A DNA stretch of 64,000 nucleotides from Eucalyptus grandis (lineage: Eukaryota; Streptophyta; Magnoliopsida; Myrtales; Myrtaceae): positions 1,565,501 through 1,629,500 of the forward strand of contig NC_052619.1 in NCBI RefSeq assembly GCF_016545825.1, given 5' to 3'. Within the stretch, counting starts at the first letter, position 1; the number at the start of each line of letters is the position of its first letter. Made by a program: the position numbers and the translations under genes. Below the pieces are notes generated by a model that saw only the letters and a list, made by a program, of their open reading frames with translations, did no database searches and was not told where the DNA came from. Positions 54,487-64,000 of this stretch are shown here, piece by piece.

Positions 54487-57400
54487 TGTGACATCCTGAT
54501 TTTCTACTTTGTTTTCGATGAGATGAAATGGGCTTTTCATCGATGCGCTTATAACCTTTTTCTCTGAGTTGGCTACTCAAGAGATAACTAGCCTATCAGG
54601 TGAAGCCATTAAGGGATCTTAACGCAATAGACTTGAGAATTCGACCAGGAATCGACTACTCGACTGTGCTAATCTACAAGGGTCATTACGGCACCGTCAA
54701 AATCGATCAGAGATCGGAGATAGGTTGATTCGATAGAGGTAGGTGATTATTGTGTGGGTGATTCCACCTAATTGCAAAAATTCAGTCGAATGACACTAGA
54801 TCGATTTTACTGTCATTTTCATACCTTGTGTCCGTATTGGAAATCTCGAGATTTTCATGACAATCGAGAGTCGTCAATGCGTCGAAGATGTATAATGTGG
54901 CTTGAAAATAATCAACCATGGGTCAAATGCGCTAAAAATTCTTAAAAGCTACCCGGTAGGTTAGGTCATGCTAAAATCGCGCCAGATTGAAATTAACTGC
55001 GAATTTGAATCTGATTTCAGAAATTGAAAGTTTTGTCATGACACAATTTATTTTTAGGACCGTCAACTCACCTTCGAAGATTTTTCTGCAAATCGAGATT
55101 TTCGGCAATTTTTCAAAGTAAGGGTATTTTGGACTGGAAAAATTCGAGGACAGTTTTGGTCACGTTTTTGGGATTCGAGTTGGACGAATTGTTGAGGAAA
55201 AATGTGAATTGGAGTGTAGACACATTGGTGGGATTTATGGACTCCAATTGGAGGTTAATTGGAAGGGGATTGAATCCAATTTCAGGGAAAATGTTCCAAA
55301 TTCGTAGCCCCCCATGGTGTGCAACCTTTGGACCATCTGGGAGGCTTATTTGGGAAGCCAAGGAATTGTAACCTGGCTGAGGATGCCAGCCAAGGTGGTG
55401 GGGTAGCCACTTGAGAGATAAGGATATTTGTGTGGCCCCTTCAAGCTTCAGCAGTTTCTCCTTCCTTCAGTAGCTCACTTTCCCCATTGTTGAAGCTTTT
55501 GAAAAGCTTAGAAAACTAGGAAAATTGAGCTGAGCAGCCCCCACCCTTGCCGCATGCCTGTTCGACCGCCGTTGGGCCAGTCGCTCACCCATCGGTCGCT
55601 CATTCGCCCAACCAACTCGCACGTCGTTCCCGCAAGTCTTTTGCTCGCGTCCGTGCCCTGCTCGCCGTCATGGTTGCCGTTCAAGCCGCTGGAGCCCCAC
55701 CGTAGCTTTGCCTGGACCATTGCTGCTCATCCATGCTATTTCGGCCCCAACCAGCCGCCAGTTCAGTCCTTGTAGCACAAGATCAGCAATCGAAGAGCTC
55801 AACCCAGCTGAGACTTTGGGAGGCTTTTCCAAGCCTTTCCCGGCCTCGCTTGGCTTCGCTGCCAGGAGGTTTGTCGCCTGCCTTCCCGCCTTCGCGTCGC
55901 CGTCACCGTGGACTCACCGGCTTGCAAATCTAGTGAGTCTACTAACTAAACCCTTCTTAGGAGGTTAATTATGCTTAAGGGGTGATTAGCTTAAGTTAAT
56001 TAAGGATTATGTGGTTAGTTAGATTAGATTAGTGATTTAATTATCAAAATTTGCATGTTAGGTTGTTAGATTAGATTAATTAGAGACTAGACAGGTTGTA
56101 TTAATTATCTAAATTGGTTTAGAAATTTTCAAGCCCATTTCGGAATTTAATTAGGCTTTTTGGCCTAAGTTTGCATTTTTGGCATTTATTGGTATTTATT
56201 TAATTAATTTTCGTAATTATTTAATTATTTATTACTTTCCGGAAATTAGACCGAGATAACCAGTGATCGGTCGTGTTGATTGCAATGGTGTGTTCAGTTT
56301 ATGCAATTGGATGTTAATTTGTGTAAATTGAGTGCTGATTGGATTTTGGTCATTTATTCCAAAATTTGGGAAATTTCAATAATTATTCAGAAAATTCTGG
56401 GTGTCAAATTTTAACACCAAAAATGGTTTTATATACTATATAAAACATTGGGATTTTAAATTGGAGGATATCAATTTTGCAAATTTGATCTGACTGTATA
56501 CCCACACACGACTGTTTTCACCAAGTACTTTTAATATGAAGAAAATAGGCCAGGATGACTATTTTAATTGAGGCATTTGAATGCAATGCACAGTATCCTA
56601 GGTTGAATTTGAATGGTCATATGTTGGTTAAAAGAACCCATCCCAAGCGTTTACACAGGACGTTACCCTATATAGGTTACCCACTTAATGGGATTCAAGT
56701 CGTAGTAGATTCTGGACCTATGCTCCTTCGGGAAAGCCATCTTTGAGAGACAAAGCTGTGCTCAATGGTGGTGAGATAATGCATGGCTACGCCAGTAGAC
56801 TGCCGAACTTGGGAGTAGGCCGTACCCTCGAGGGGTGAAATTAACGATTGGAATGCATGGTTGGTTGAGTTAACTAAGCCTAATTATGAGACAAAACTGT
56901 GTGACATGGTATGGGACGTGTCATAATGGTTTGGCCTTATAATCGGGACCCCTATAATTAATTGTGTTGGTGAGTCATTTCAATTGTTGTGTTCCATGAT
57001 TTTGTGCCTTGTGTGTATATGAATTGTGCTGACATGCGGGAGGGAATTGAGGCAAGGTAAGTTCTCTGTATTGTGTGGCTAGGCCACCCTCGGGTGTATT
57101 TTCTTCCTAATAGGGGTTTGGGGGGTGAACTTGCTGAGACAATGTCTCACCCCATCATGGTGTTGGTGGAGGACTCGAAGCTTAGAGTCTGTGGAGGTGG
57201 AGTCTGAAGGATTAGCGTATGTGTCCGACTAGTTGGTCGTAGGACAGCTTCTTTTTTAGAGTTAATATTTTGTAGACTTTTGCCCAGACTCTTTTGTATC
57301 TAAACCTAGTTGTTTATATAAAGTTGGCTTTCGTGAAATGTTGCCCTGCTTTCCTATCCCATGTTATTTATTATGAGGGGTTTATTGTTTCGCTTCTGCA

Positions 57401-57502
57401 TGTGTATTAAAATGAATAGGCCGGCGATGCGTCCTAGGAACGTCGCATTTTTATTATCGACCTTTGAGGGATGGGTGCGCGCTCGAGGATCGGGGCGTGA
57501 CA
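54487..57502 (+). mobile_element. Solo LTR H inserted in the MULE transposase
   Basis: 3016 bp, 'tgtgacatcctgatttt' to 'gatcggggcgtgaca', perfect TTTAT TSD, no internal domain. Same family as the LTR of E and, reversed, A, B and D. Removing it and one TSD copy restores a continuous transposase frame between the catalytic tail and the SWIM finger. GC-rich block at about 55500-55935; shared box at 56491-56511. Confidence 0.92.
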
Positions 57503-57507
57503 TTTAT
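57503..57507. repeat. Right TSD TTTAT of solo LTR H
   Basis: Exact partner of 54482-54486. Confidence 0.92.
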
Positions 57508-59089
57508 CCTCTCCATTCCAGGTTGGAATCCATGATGCCGAAAACTATTTTTGAAGATCTAATATCTTCTGGATATTAGTATAGATCACACCAGTGTATT
57601 TGGTCATCCCATCCCTTTGCTTATGAATTCTCTCCATGAGCTACGCTCTTATAGTTTGAAGCATTGTGATGATAGGCTTGTTCCTTGCATTAATGATGTT
57701 TATGTTGAAACTTTCACAATAGTTGTTCAAGGAAATGTCACATTTTGAACTTGTCCTAAAGTAGGACTTGCTCCATTGCACTGGAGGCCTTTGGGATAAC
57801 CCATCATAAGCTTTCTCATCAACTGCCTTAAGTTGTACCATTGCCAAGTCAAAATCACATACTCTAGTTACCATGGCAGACTTCCAAAGAAGCTTTTTTA
57901 AGTTCTACTCCTTTGTGATGTAGTTTAAAGTTTTCATAAAGATGCCTAAAGCAAAATCTATGTTCTGCTTCGGGCATTAGATGTGCTAGTGCTTGCACCA
58001 ATCCCTTTTGTTTGTCACACAAAAAAGTCCAGTACTTTGAATTTTCAGGGTCCGTAATTCCCAAGTCTTCTGCAATCAAACTAATAAACCAGTGCCATGT
58101 CTTGTATGTTTCTTGTCCGACAACTACCCAAGCAAAGGGATACATCTGATTGTTGCCATCTATGCTCACTGCTGCTAAAAGTATCCCTTTATAGCCTGAT
58201 GACAAATGGCAACCATCGAATCCCACAAAGCGCCTACATCCTTCTACAAAGCCCCTCCTTAATGCATCCAAACAAATGTAGACTCCCTAAACTTGAATTG
58301 GTCTTGACATTGCTCAGTCTTGATTATACATGTGGATCCTGGGTTGGCATCAAGAAGTGCTTGGCAATAGCTCCTAAGCATCCAAAATTGCTCCTCCTCA
58401 TTCCCCGTGATCATACTCATTGCTATTGCCCTAGCTCTATAAACCATTGTCCTTGACAACTTCAAAGCATTCTCAAACTCCATTGCTTTTTTCATTGAAG
58501 CACTTGGCCATGTAGGATTGTTTCTTAGCCTATCACAGTACTTTTTCGCTAGCCATTTAGTGCTTATCTGAGGAACTTGTAGTGTTTTATTACATGTATG
58601 TACTGAGTTGAAGGTTTTGACTTGTAAAGTATGCTCCCTTTGCACTTTAAAGGCATATATGAGCCAATCACAGCCCTCCGAGCACACTGCCCTCAACTTA
58701 TTAGGTGTATTTTTAACAAACCTCACCTTTCTCCCATTTTTTATGGCATGGTTCCTAACAGCTTCTCTAAATTCTTTCGCATTACTAAAGCACATCCCCA
58801 ACTTCAAGGTAGGATTTTCCGTATCAACCTCAGAATTGAACTCGGGGTGCGTATGCTCATTTTCACTATTCTTGTTCAAGAAATCTGCATTATCAGCTAA
58901 CACATCTACATATAGACTGATATCTCCTATCTCCATATCCCTCTCCATTGAACCATCATCATCTACACATCTAGTTCGTATATATAACTCATCAAGATCA
59001 ATAAAGGGAAACCCATTTTCTTCAGCACCCTCAGCATCCGTACCACCCCACTATCATACATAGAATAGTTCACTTCTTCACATCCCTCA

Positions 59090-60335
59090 ACTGGTGAAAA
59101 GTGGAAGCAAAAAATAACGTCAATATATTCTTATGCATAATACGCACCGGGGAAAAACAAAACAAAAACTATAAAAAAAATTGCAATACATTTGTACCAC
59201 ACTACTATTAATGAAAGAAAATCAGTCACACTAGTGACCATGTACCACACTTTTATTAGATACCATTTGTCACAAAAAAAAATTGTACATTATTGACTTA
59301 AAATGTTTTTTGTGCTAATGATTTGGTGATACACAGTAGGACTCATGTGGGCACGAAAGTGCTACTGCTATGGTCATGGACCATATCCTAAGTATGGTCC
59401 TTCATAGCAAGAGCATCATCAAAAACCTGCACCTTTTATTAGTGATTTATCCTTGGTATGGTCAATGTATTATAGTTCAAAAATCATCAAAACTAACATT
59501 TAGATTTTAGGACATGCCATGAGCTCTAGCTATTAACGATAAAGTATACACCAAAAAAATAGAAACAACGGAGAAGCATTAAAAATTTGCAAAAAAGAGA
59601 CCATCGCCACTTGCACATAGGATCAAAACACAGCATATCCAATTAAAAAAATCATAGTGGACGCAACTCATATGCATTGATTCGGACAAAAGGAGACATT
59701 CACTCAAAAATCCATCAAAACAGATAAAAACAATACTATAAAACAGAACTCTTTTGTACCATCATTGTCGTCGCTGCCATTCGTGTGATATTCATCACAT
59801 GCCCACACCTTGTCGCCATGTTGCTTCAATGAGCCACAATCACTTTCTATTCGACAAATGAATGATTGGGTACACCAATTTGAACGAAACTAACCACAGT
59901 TGAACATGAGTGCAAATTGAAATAAATGGAAAACTTGGAAAAAGATGATGGAGAATAAGGCTTTGTACACAAGCTTTGTCTACATTTTGCCGTTTAACGT
60001 GAGTGAATTATAAGATGGAAAAACTAACCTTGATTGATGGGGAGGTGGGCTTGGTCGAGCTTTGTGATTCGCAAATAGAGAAAAGTCAAATAGAAGACTT
60101 GGGTCTCCACAAACAAAGAAAGAAGAATCTGGTTTTCTTCTTGTTTTTGAATTCGTGCCTCAACCGGCAGAGGATTTTGGGTCTTTGACTTTGCGAAGGA
60201 TGGGTACAAGGAATGGGGAGAACTTCGGCCTTTGACTTTGCAGAGGATGGGTACAAGGAATGGGGATACCGTAGAAAACCTAGGGTTTTTTTAGTTTATG
60301 TTTTAGGATTTGTTCATTTTTCCCTAGATTTTTTT
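59090..60335. other. MULE right arm: 5' region of the transposase gene
   Basis: AT-rich, probably intron, 5' leader and promoter of the transposase (minus strand). A 47-bp direct repeat ('ctttgactttgc.aggatg...caaggaatgggga') starts at 60183 and 60230. Short frames at 60003-60437 are not recognisable. Confidence 0.5.
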
Positions 60336-60565
60336 TTGGACAAAATTGCCCAAACTCCGGTCGTTGGAAATGTCACATGCTTGATAGTCGGTGAATATTT
60401 GGCTGACCAGCAAGATCAAGTCCTTATTTGGAATTGATTCAACCACTTTGGGTCCTTATTTGAGACAATGGGTCCACTTTAGGTCTTTATCTGACACATA
60501 GTTCATTCCGGGTCCTTATTTGAGAAAATTGGTCCACTTCTGGTCATTATTTGGAATTTTCCCTA
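60336..60565. repeat. Right TIR of the MULE
   Basis: Inverted copy of 51261-51495. 'gggtccttatttgagaca' and variants occur four times between 60415 and 60555, ending 'ttggaattttccct'. Confidence 0.85.
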
Positions 60566-61058
60566 ATATATATAAAGCAGTGAGACATACGCAATGTGTT
60601 GACATTGCAAAAATTTAAGGCAAGACAAATATGCATACTATAGTCAATCTTAATCATTACTTTGTCAATACCTCAACGTCTTATGTGGTTTGTCAATTCA
60701 TTTATAAGAAGCTACAAAAACAATAACCCAACAAGGAAATAAGTGGCTAGACTAATTGAATATGGCCATTATTTACGTAGAAAATATCTACATTTTTCAC
60801 TTGCTTGTATTAGGTGATATTTCAAGTCCGACTTCTCATACAGATCAAATTTGCCTCTTTGTCCGATTGGAGGTAGGCCATTGACAGTGAAACTGAAGGT
60901 GATAGGCCATCTAAAGTAAAACATTGAGCTCGAAAGACTTTGACTTTTTGCCATCAGTCACCTTAGTATCCTCCACATCAAACTATGGAGTGGCTAAGGA
61001 GATGCCCTAGAATTCCGATCCATAAAATTGCTTATTGTGAAGGCTACGGCATTATGGT
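60566..61058. other. Unassigned DNA between MULE and LTR I
   Basis: A minus-strand frame at 60769-60954 ('YFRWPITFSFTVNGLPPIGQ') has a protein-like look but no family I recognise. No RNA gene or repeat seen. Confidence 0.35.
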
Positions 61059-64000
61059 TGTCACGCCCTGATCCTCCGAGCACGTGCCCATCCCTCTACA
61101 ATCAATTAAAAGCGATGTCCCAGGACGCATCGCCAACCCTTCCGTTTTAATACGCATGCGGAAGTAGATAAATAATCCCTAAACAATAATACAACGGGAT
61201 AGAAAAGCAGGGCCATCATTTTTTTCAAAACCAAACCACAACCACACTTATATAAACATAGTAAACCATGCCATATATAATACAAGTTGATCTACCTATA
61301 ACGTCTACAAAACAAGGGGGTTTTCAAACAGCTACGGATCCCCGTCCTCCTCTTCATCATCCTCCATGATTTCACCTTCCTCTACACTCCAATTGGAGCC
61401 TTTAGCAGATTGCACCAGGGACTCTGGTACTGCAAGAGCTGGGTCTACTGTATCTACGATCGAGCCTTGAGGAGGATCAGCTGTGCCCTTCCCAAAAGTG
61501 ACCTCTAGTGCATACAGCGGAATCTCAGATTCCGAAATAGGACCCTCTCTTTGGCCATCTTGAGCCCGGCGGTACCACGATCTGTATCAGTGGGGCACCT
61601 TGTGGGTGAGACCCGCATCGACCTAGACTACGAACCTTACCAACTCATAATCCCAACCCGTAGGGCCTTGATTCATCGAAATATAAGATGTCTGCTTTGT
61701 CACTTTCTTAGGTCGTCCAAAAAACTCAGGAGCTGCCATCTAAGGACCTAAAATGTTATCCCACAACGAGGTTAGACGATGTCTCAGTGAGTTCTACCCC
61801 TAAGACCTAACTAGGAAGAACATACACCCCCAGTGATGCCTAAGCACAACACAAGCCAGAGGTCTTACCTTTGCCTCTGTTCCTTCCTGCAAGTTAGTAT
61901 AATTGACATTTTCAACCAATCATTTCAACACATCAAGACAGATCGAATTATGAATCAATCAACTCAGTCGATTACATGTCATCACGACCTTCCCATGGTT
62001 GGCCCATTCAATACTATCTATAAGGTCCTATCAAATAAGGACTACTCACCCTAAGCTGAAGATAGATAGTATAGCTCGCCCAAGGCTGATAATAGGGTAT
62101 ATTGCTCACCCAAAGCTGATAAATTATTGCTCACCAAAAGCTAACACAAATTTTATTGCTCACCCTAAGCTGATAATTTATTGCTCACCAGAAGTTGACC
62201 AAATCACCATTTTTATTATACCCGATAAAAATTATCATATGTGGGTACATAGTCGGCCTTAACCAAAATATAATATTTCCACTTTTGAACATCCCACTAG
62301 TTACAGCAGTCCCAAAATATATTTTTGGTGCTGTAGACCGACGCCCGGTAATTTTCCAATTAATTACCAAAATTATAAATTTCTGAGATAAATACCCACA
62401 ATCATAATTCACACTCAATTTACACAAATTAAAGCTCAATTAATTAAACAGATCACACCACTGCAATTAGCATAAAATTTCGAACACCGGCTATCCCGAT
62501 CTAATTTCTAAAAATAATTAATTAATTAATTAATTACGAAAAATAATAAATAAATGTCAATAAATGCAACTTAGGCTCGTAAAGCCTAATTGGAAGTCAA
62601 GACGGGCTCGAAAAATTACCAAACCGCTCTGGTTAAATACTAAAGCTTGTCTAGGCTCCAATTACACTATTCTAACCACCTAACATGCAACAACAATTAA
62701 TTAAATTGCTAATCTAATCTAACTATCCACATAATCCATACTTAACTTAAACTAATCAGCCCTTAAGCGTTATTAACCTACTAAGTAGGGATTAGTGAGT
62801 TAAACTCACTTGTTTGACGATCCGCTCGGATCAAACTGACGAGGACGTGGAGAAGCTCAACAAAGTCCAAAGCGAGCTTGCCAACCAGGGTCGGGAACGC
62901 ACCAAAATGGGCCTAAACAACAGCTTAGAGACCCACTTCTTCAGCTGCTGGTCTGGGCCGTTAAAGACTAAAAAGAGTGGGTTGAGGCGACAACGGAATG
63001 AGATGAGCTAAGGGGACCGAACCGGATCTAGGCGAGCAGCAACAATGCTTCACGGTGGCTCTGGCAACCTCCACACGTCTCGGGCAGATGGCTGGACGGC
63101 GAGCAGGTCTAAACGAAATAGATGGGACGGCGGAGACGGTCGCACGGCAAGGCGAGGCGCGACGAGCGCAGTTGGGACACGCAACGGCGAACAACGACGT
63201 GTGACAGTTCTACTTGGGCTGCTGGCTACTACGACAGTTTTCCTGTGCTGCTGGGCATCTTCACACACTGGATAGAGGGAGATGAGGAACGGTCAACGGG
63301 TTGAGGAAAGAATTTGGGGCAAGGGGCACCACTTGGCCTTTTCTTCTCTCAATTTGTCCCCTTGAGGGCTCCACCACCAAGGCTGGCTTCCACAGCACAC
63401 TTCCAACAGCTTTAGCTTCCTTAAGAAGCCTTGAAGAGGTCCAAAATGTCATGGGTCATGGGGCATACGAATTTGCATAGGTTTTCCTCCAATTGGACAC
63501 CAAATGTTTCTCAAATCAATCCAATTCGACTTCTATAATTTCAACCAACACCTCATCGATCCAATTGGTATTTTTCCTCGCTAATTGATCTTACTTACAT
63601 CCCAATTGCGTGATCAAAAACAGTCTTTGACATTTCCTGGACAAAAACGACCCTACGACGACTTTTTCCATATAAGTCTCGGTTTGTAAAAAAATCTTTG
63701 AAGACCGAGTCGACATTCCTAAAATGATTTGTGATATGACAGAACTTTCAATTTTTGAAATCGGATTCAAATTCGCGGTTAATTTCACTCTGGCGCGTTT
63801 TTAGTGTGACCTAGGCTACTGGGTAGCTTTTAGAACTTTTTAGTGCAAATGACCCGTGGTTGATTTTCTTCGAGCCACAATGAACCTATTCGACACATTG
63901 GCGACTCTCGGTTGTCGTGAAAATCTCGAGGATTTAAATACGAACACAAGGTACCAAAACGACAAAAAAATCAGTCTAGTGCCGATAGACGAGAATTTCT
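61059..64000 (-). mobile_element. LTR I of a Tekay/Del-like Ty3 element (runs off the window)
   Basis: Starts 'tgtcacgccctgatcc' and follows the order of the A LTRs to the window end: 'ctcaccaaaagct' units (62074-62210), the 'atatgtgggtacat' box near 62240, the GC-rich block (about 62815-63440) and the conserved AT-rich half. By alignment with A about 300 bases remain beyond 64000. The preceding five bases ATGGT are the candidate TSD. Whether it is a solo LTR or the 3' end of an element cannot be seen. Frames at 62961-63275 lie in the GC-rich block and are not called. Confidence 0.85.

Larger units (their letters stand above)
53927..59089 (-). pseudogene. MuDR-type transposase, split by solo LTR H
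   Basis: Order on the minus strand: an acidic N-terminal part (after a splice-acceptor-like CAG near 59090), the MuDR DNA-binding domain at 58850-58480 ('CFSNAKEFREAVRNHAIKNG', 'CDWLIYAF'), the MULE catalytic domain at 58271-57864 with candidate aspartates in 'VGFDGCHLSSGYKG' and 'LCDKQKGLVQAL' and 'HRFCFRHLYENFK', its tail at 57874-57508, then after solo LTR H a SWIM zinc finger ('CSYRRWDISEIPYCHAVATL') and a C-terminal CCHC knuckle (54079-54038). Frameshifts near 58995, 58265 and 57870 and stops near 57641 and 57550 disable it. It would bind the TIRs and cut and paste the element. Confidence 0.9.
51261..60565 (-). mobile_element. Mutator-like DNA transposon (MULE) with broken transposase
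   Basis: Terminal inverted repeats start TAGGGAAAATTCC on both sides (51261 and, reversed, 60565) and extend about 230 bases. Between them is a minus-strand MuDR-type transposase (59089-53927), interrupted by solo LTR H (54487-57502). Without H the element is ~6.3 kb. The flanking 9-mers (51252-51260 and 60566-60574) are both AT-only and agree at only about five positions, so the target duplication is decayed or not 9 bp. About 2.4 kb on the left and 1.2 kb on the right are not transposase. Confidence 0.87.

Noticed and set aside
58608..59063. 151-residue plus-strand frame
   Set aside because: Antisense shadow of the MuDR transposase N-terminal domain.
51252..60574. A perfect 9-bp target duplication for the MULE
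   Set aside because: The flanking 9-mers agree at only about five positions, all A/T; not claimed.

Overview
This is gene-poor nuclear DNA of a dicotyledonous plant, made almost entirely of nested and decayed transposable elements. The clearest host sequences are a leucine-rich-repeat receptor-like protein (RLP) fragment and an intron-bearing relic of cytosolic ribosomal protein eL13. That mix, the many long Ty3 LTRs and the plant-type splice sites fit a woody dicot. Myrtales is a guess I cannot test from sequence alone. I found no tRNA, rRNA, CRISPR or bacterial-type gene, and no intact host gene.

Layout. 1-1206: end of an LTR cut by the window edge (Tat-like style), then unassigned DNA. 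2142-15903: Ty3 chromovirus A (Tekay/Del-like, minus strand) with two ~3 kb LTRs and a perfect GGTGA target-site duplication (TSD). Its protease region is split by solo LTR B (7661-11236), and its pol has lost the RT catalytic box. 16093-29559: related minus-strand element D. Its left LTR is truncated and carries solo LTR C (16642-20188, TSD TAAAT). Its right LTR has an internal deletion and ends inside the RLP gene, so only the signal peptide, cap and first LRRs survive (29560-30037). 30038-33984: AT-rich unassigned DNA upstream of the RLP.

33985-47311: plus-strand chromovirus E, 5'-truncated in gag. Solo LTR F (36097-37026, TSD GATGG) lies in its RNase H. A gag-only Copia element G (37805-43105, TSD ATAGA) lies in its integrase. 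E ends in a complete 3' LTR. 47312-~49300: Tat-like gag relic. 49472-50288: eL13 pseudogene, minus strand. 51261-60565: Mutator-like element (MULE) with ~230 bp terminal inverted repeats (TIRs) built of short tandem units and a broken MuDR-type transposase, itself split by solo LTR H (54487-57502, TSD TTTAT). 61059-64000: start of another minus-strand LTR (I) running off the window.

How it fits together. A, B, D, E, H and I have LTRs of one related Ty3 group. In LTR orientation they start TGTGACATCC or a variant and end near GGGGCGTGACA, with a GC-rich block roughly 0.8-1.7 kb in and a shared GTGTGTGGGTACAC box. Four solo LTRs (B, C, F, H) with recognisable TSDs show repeated LTR-LTR recombination. 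All coding remnants carry stops and frameshifts, many explicable as C-to-T decay. I see no evidence for a new functional system. The most informative items are the dated nesting order, the gag-only Copia element, the decapitated RLP, the eL13 relic, and unusual repeat architecture in solo LTR C and the MULE ends.
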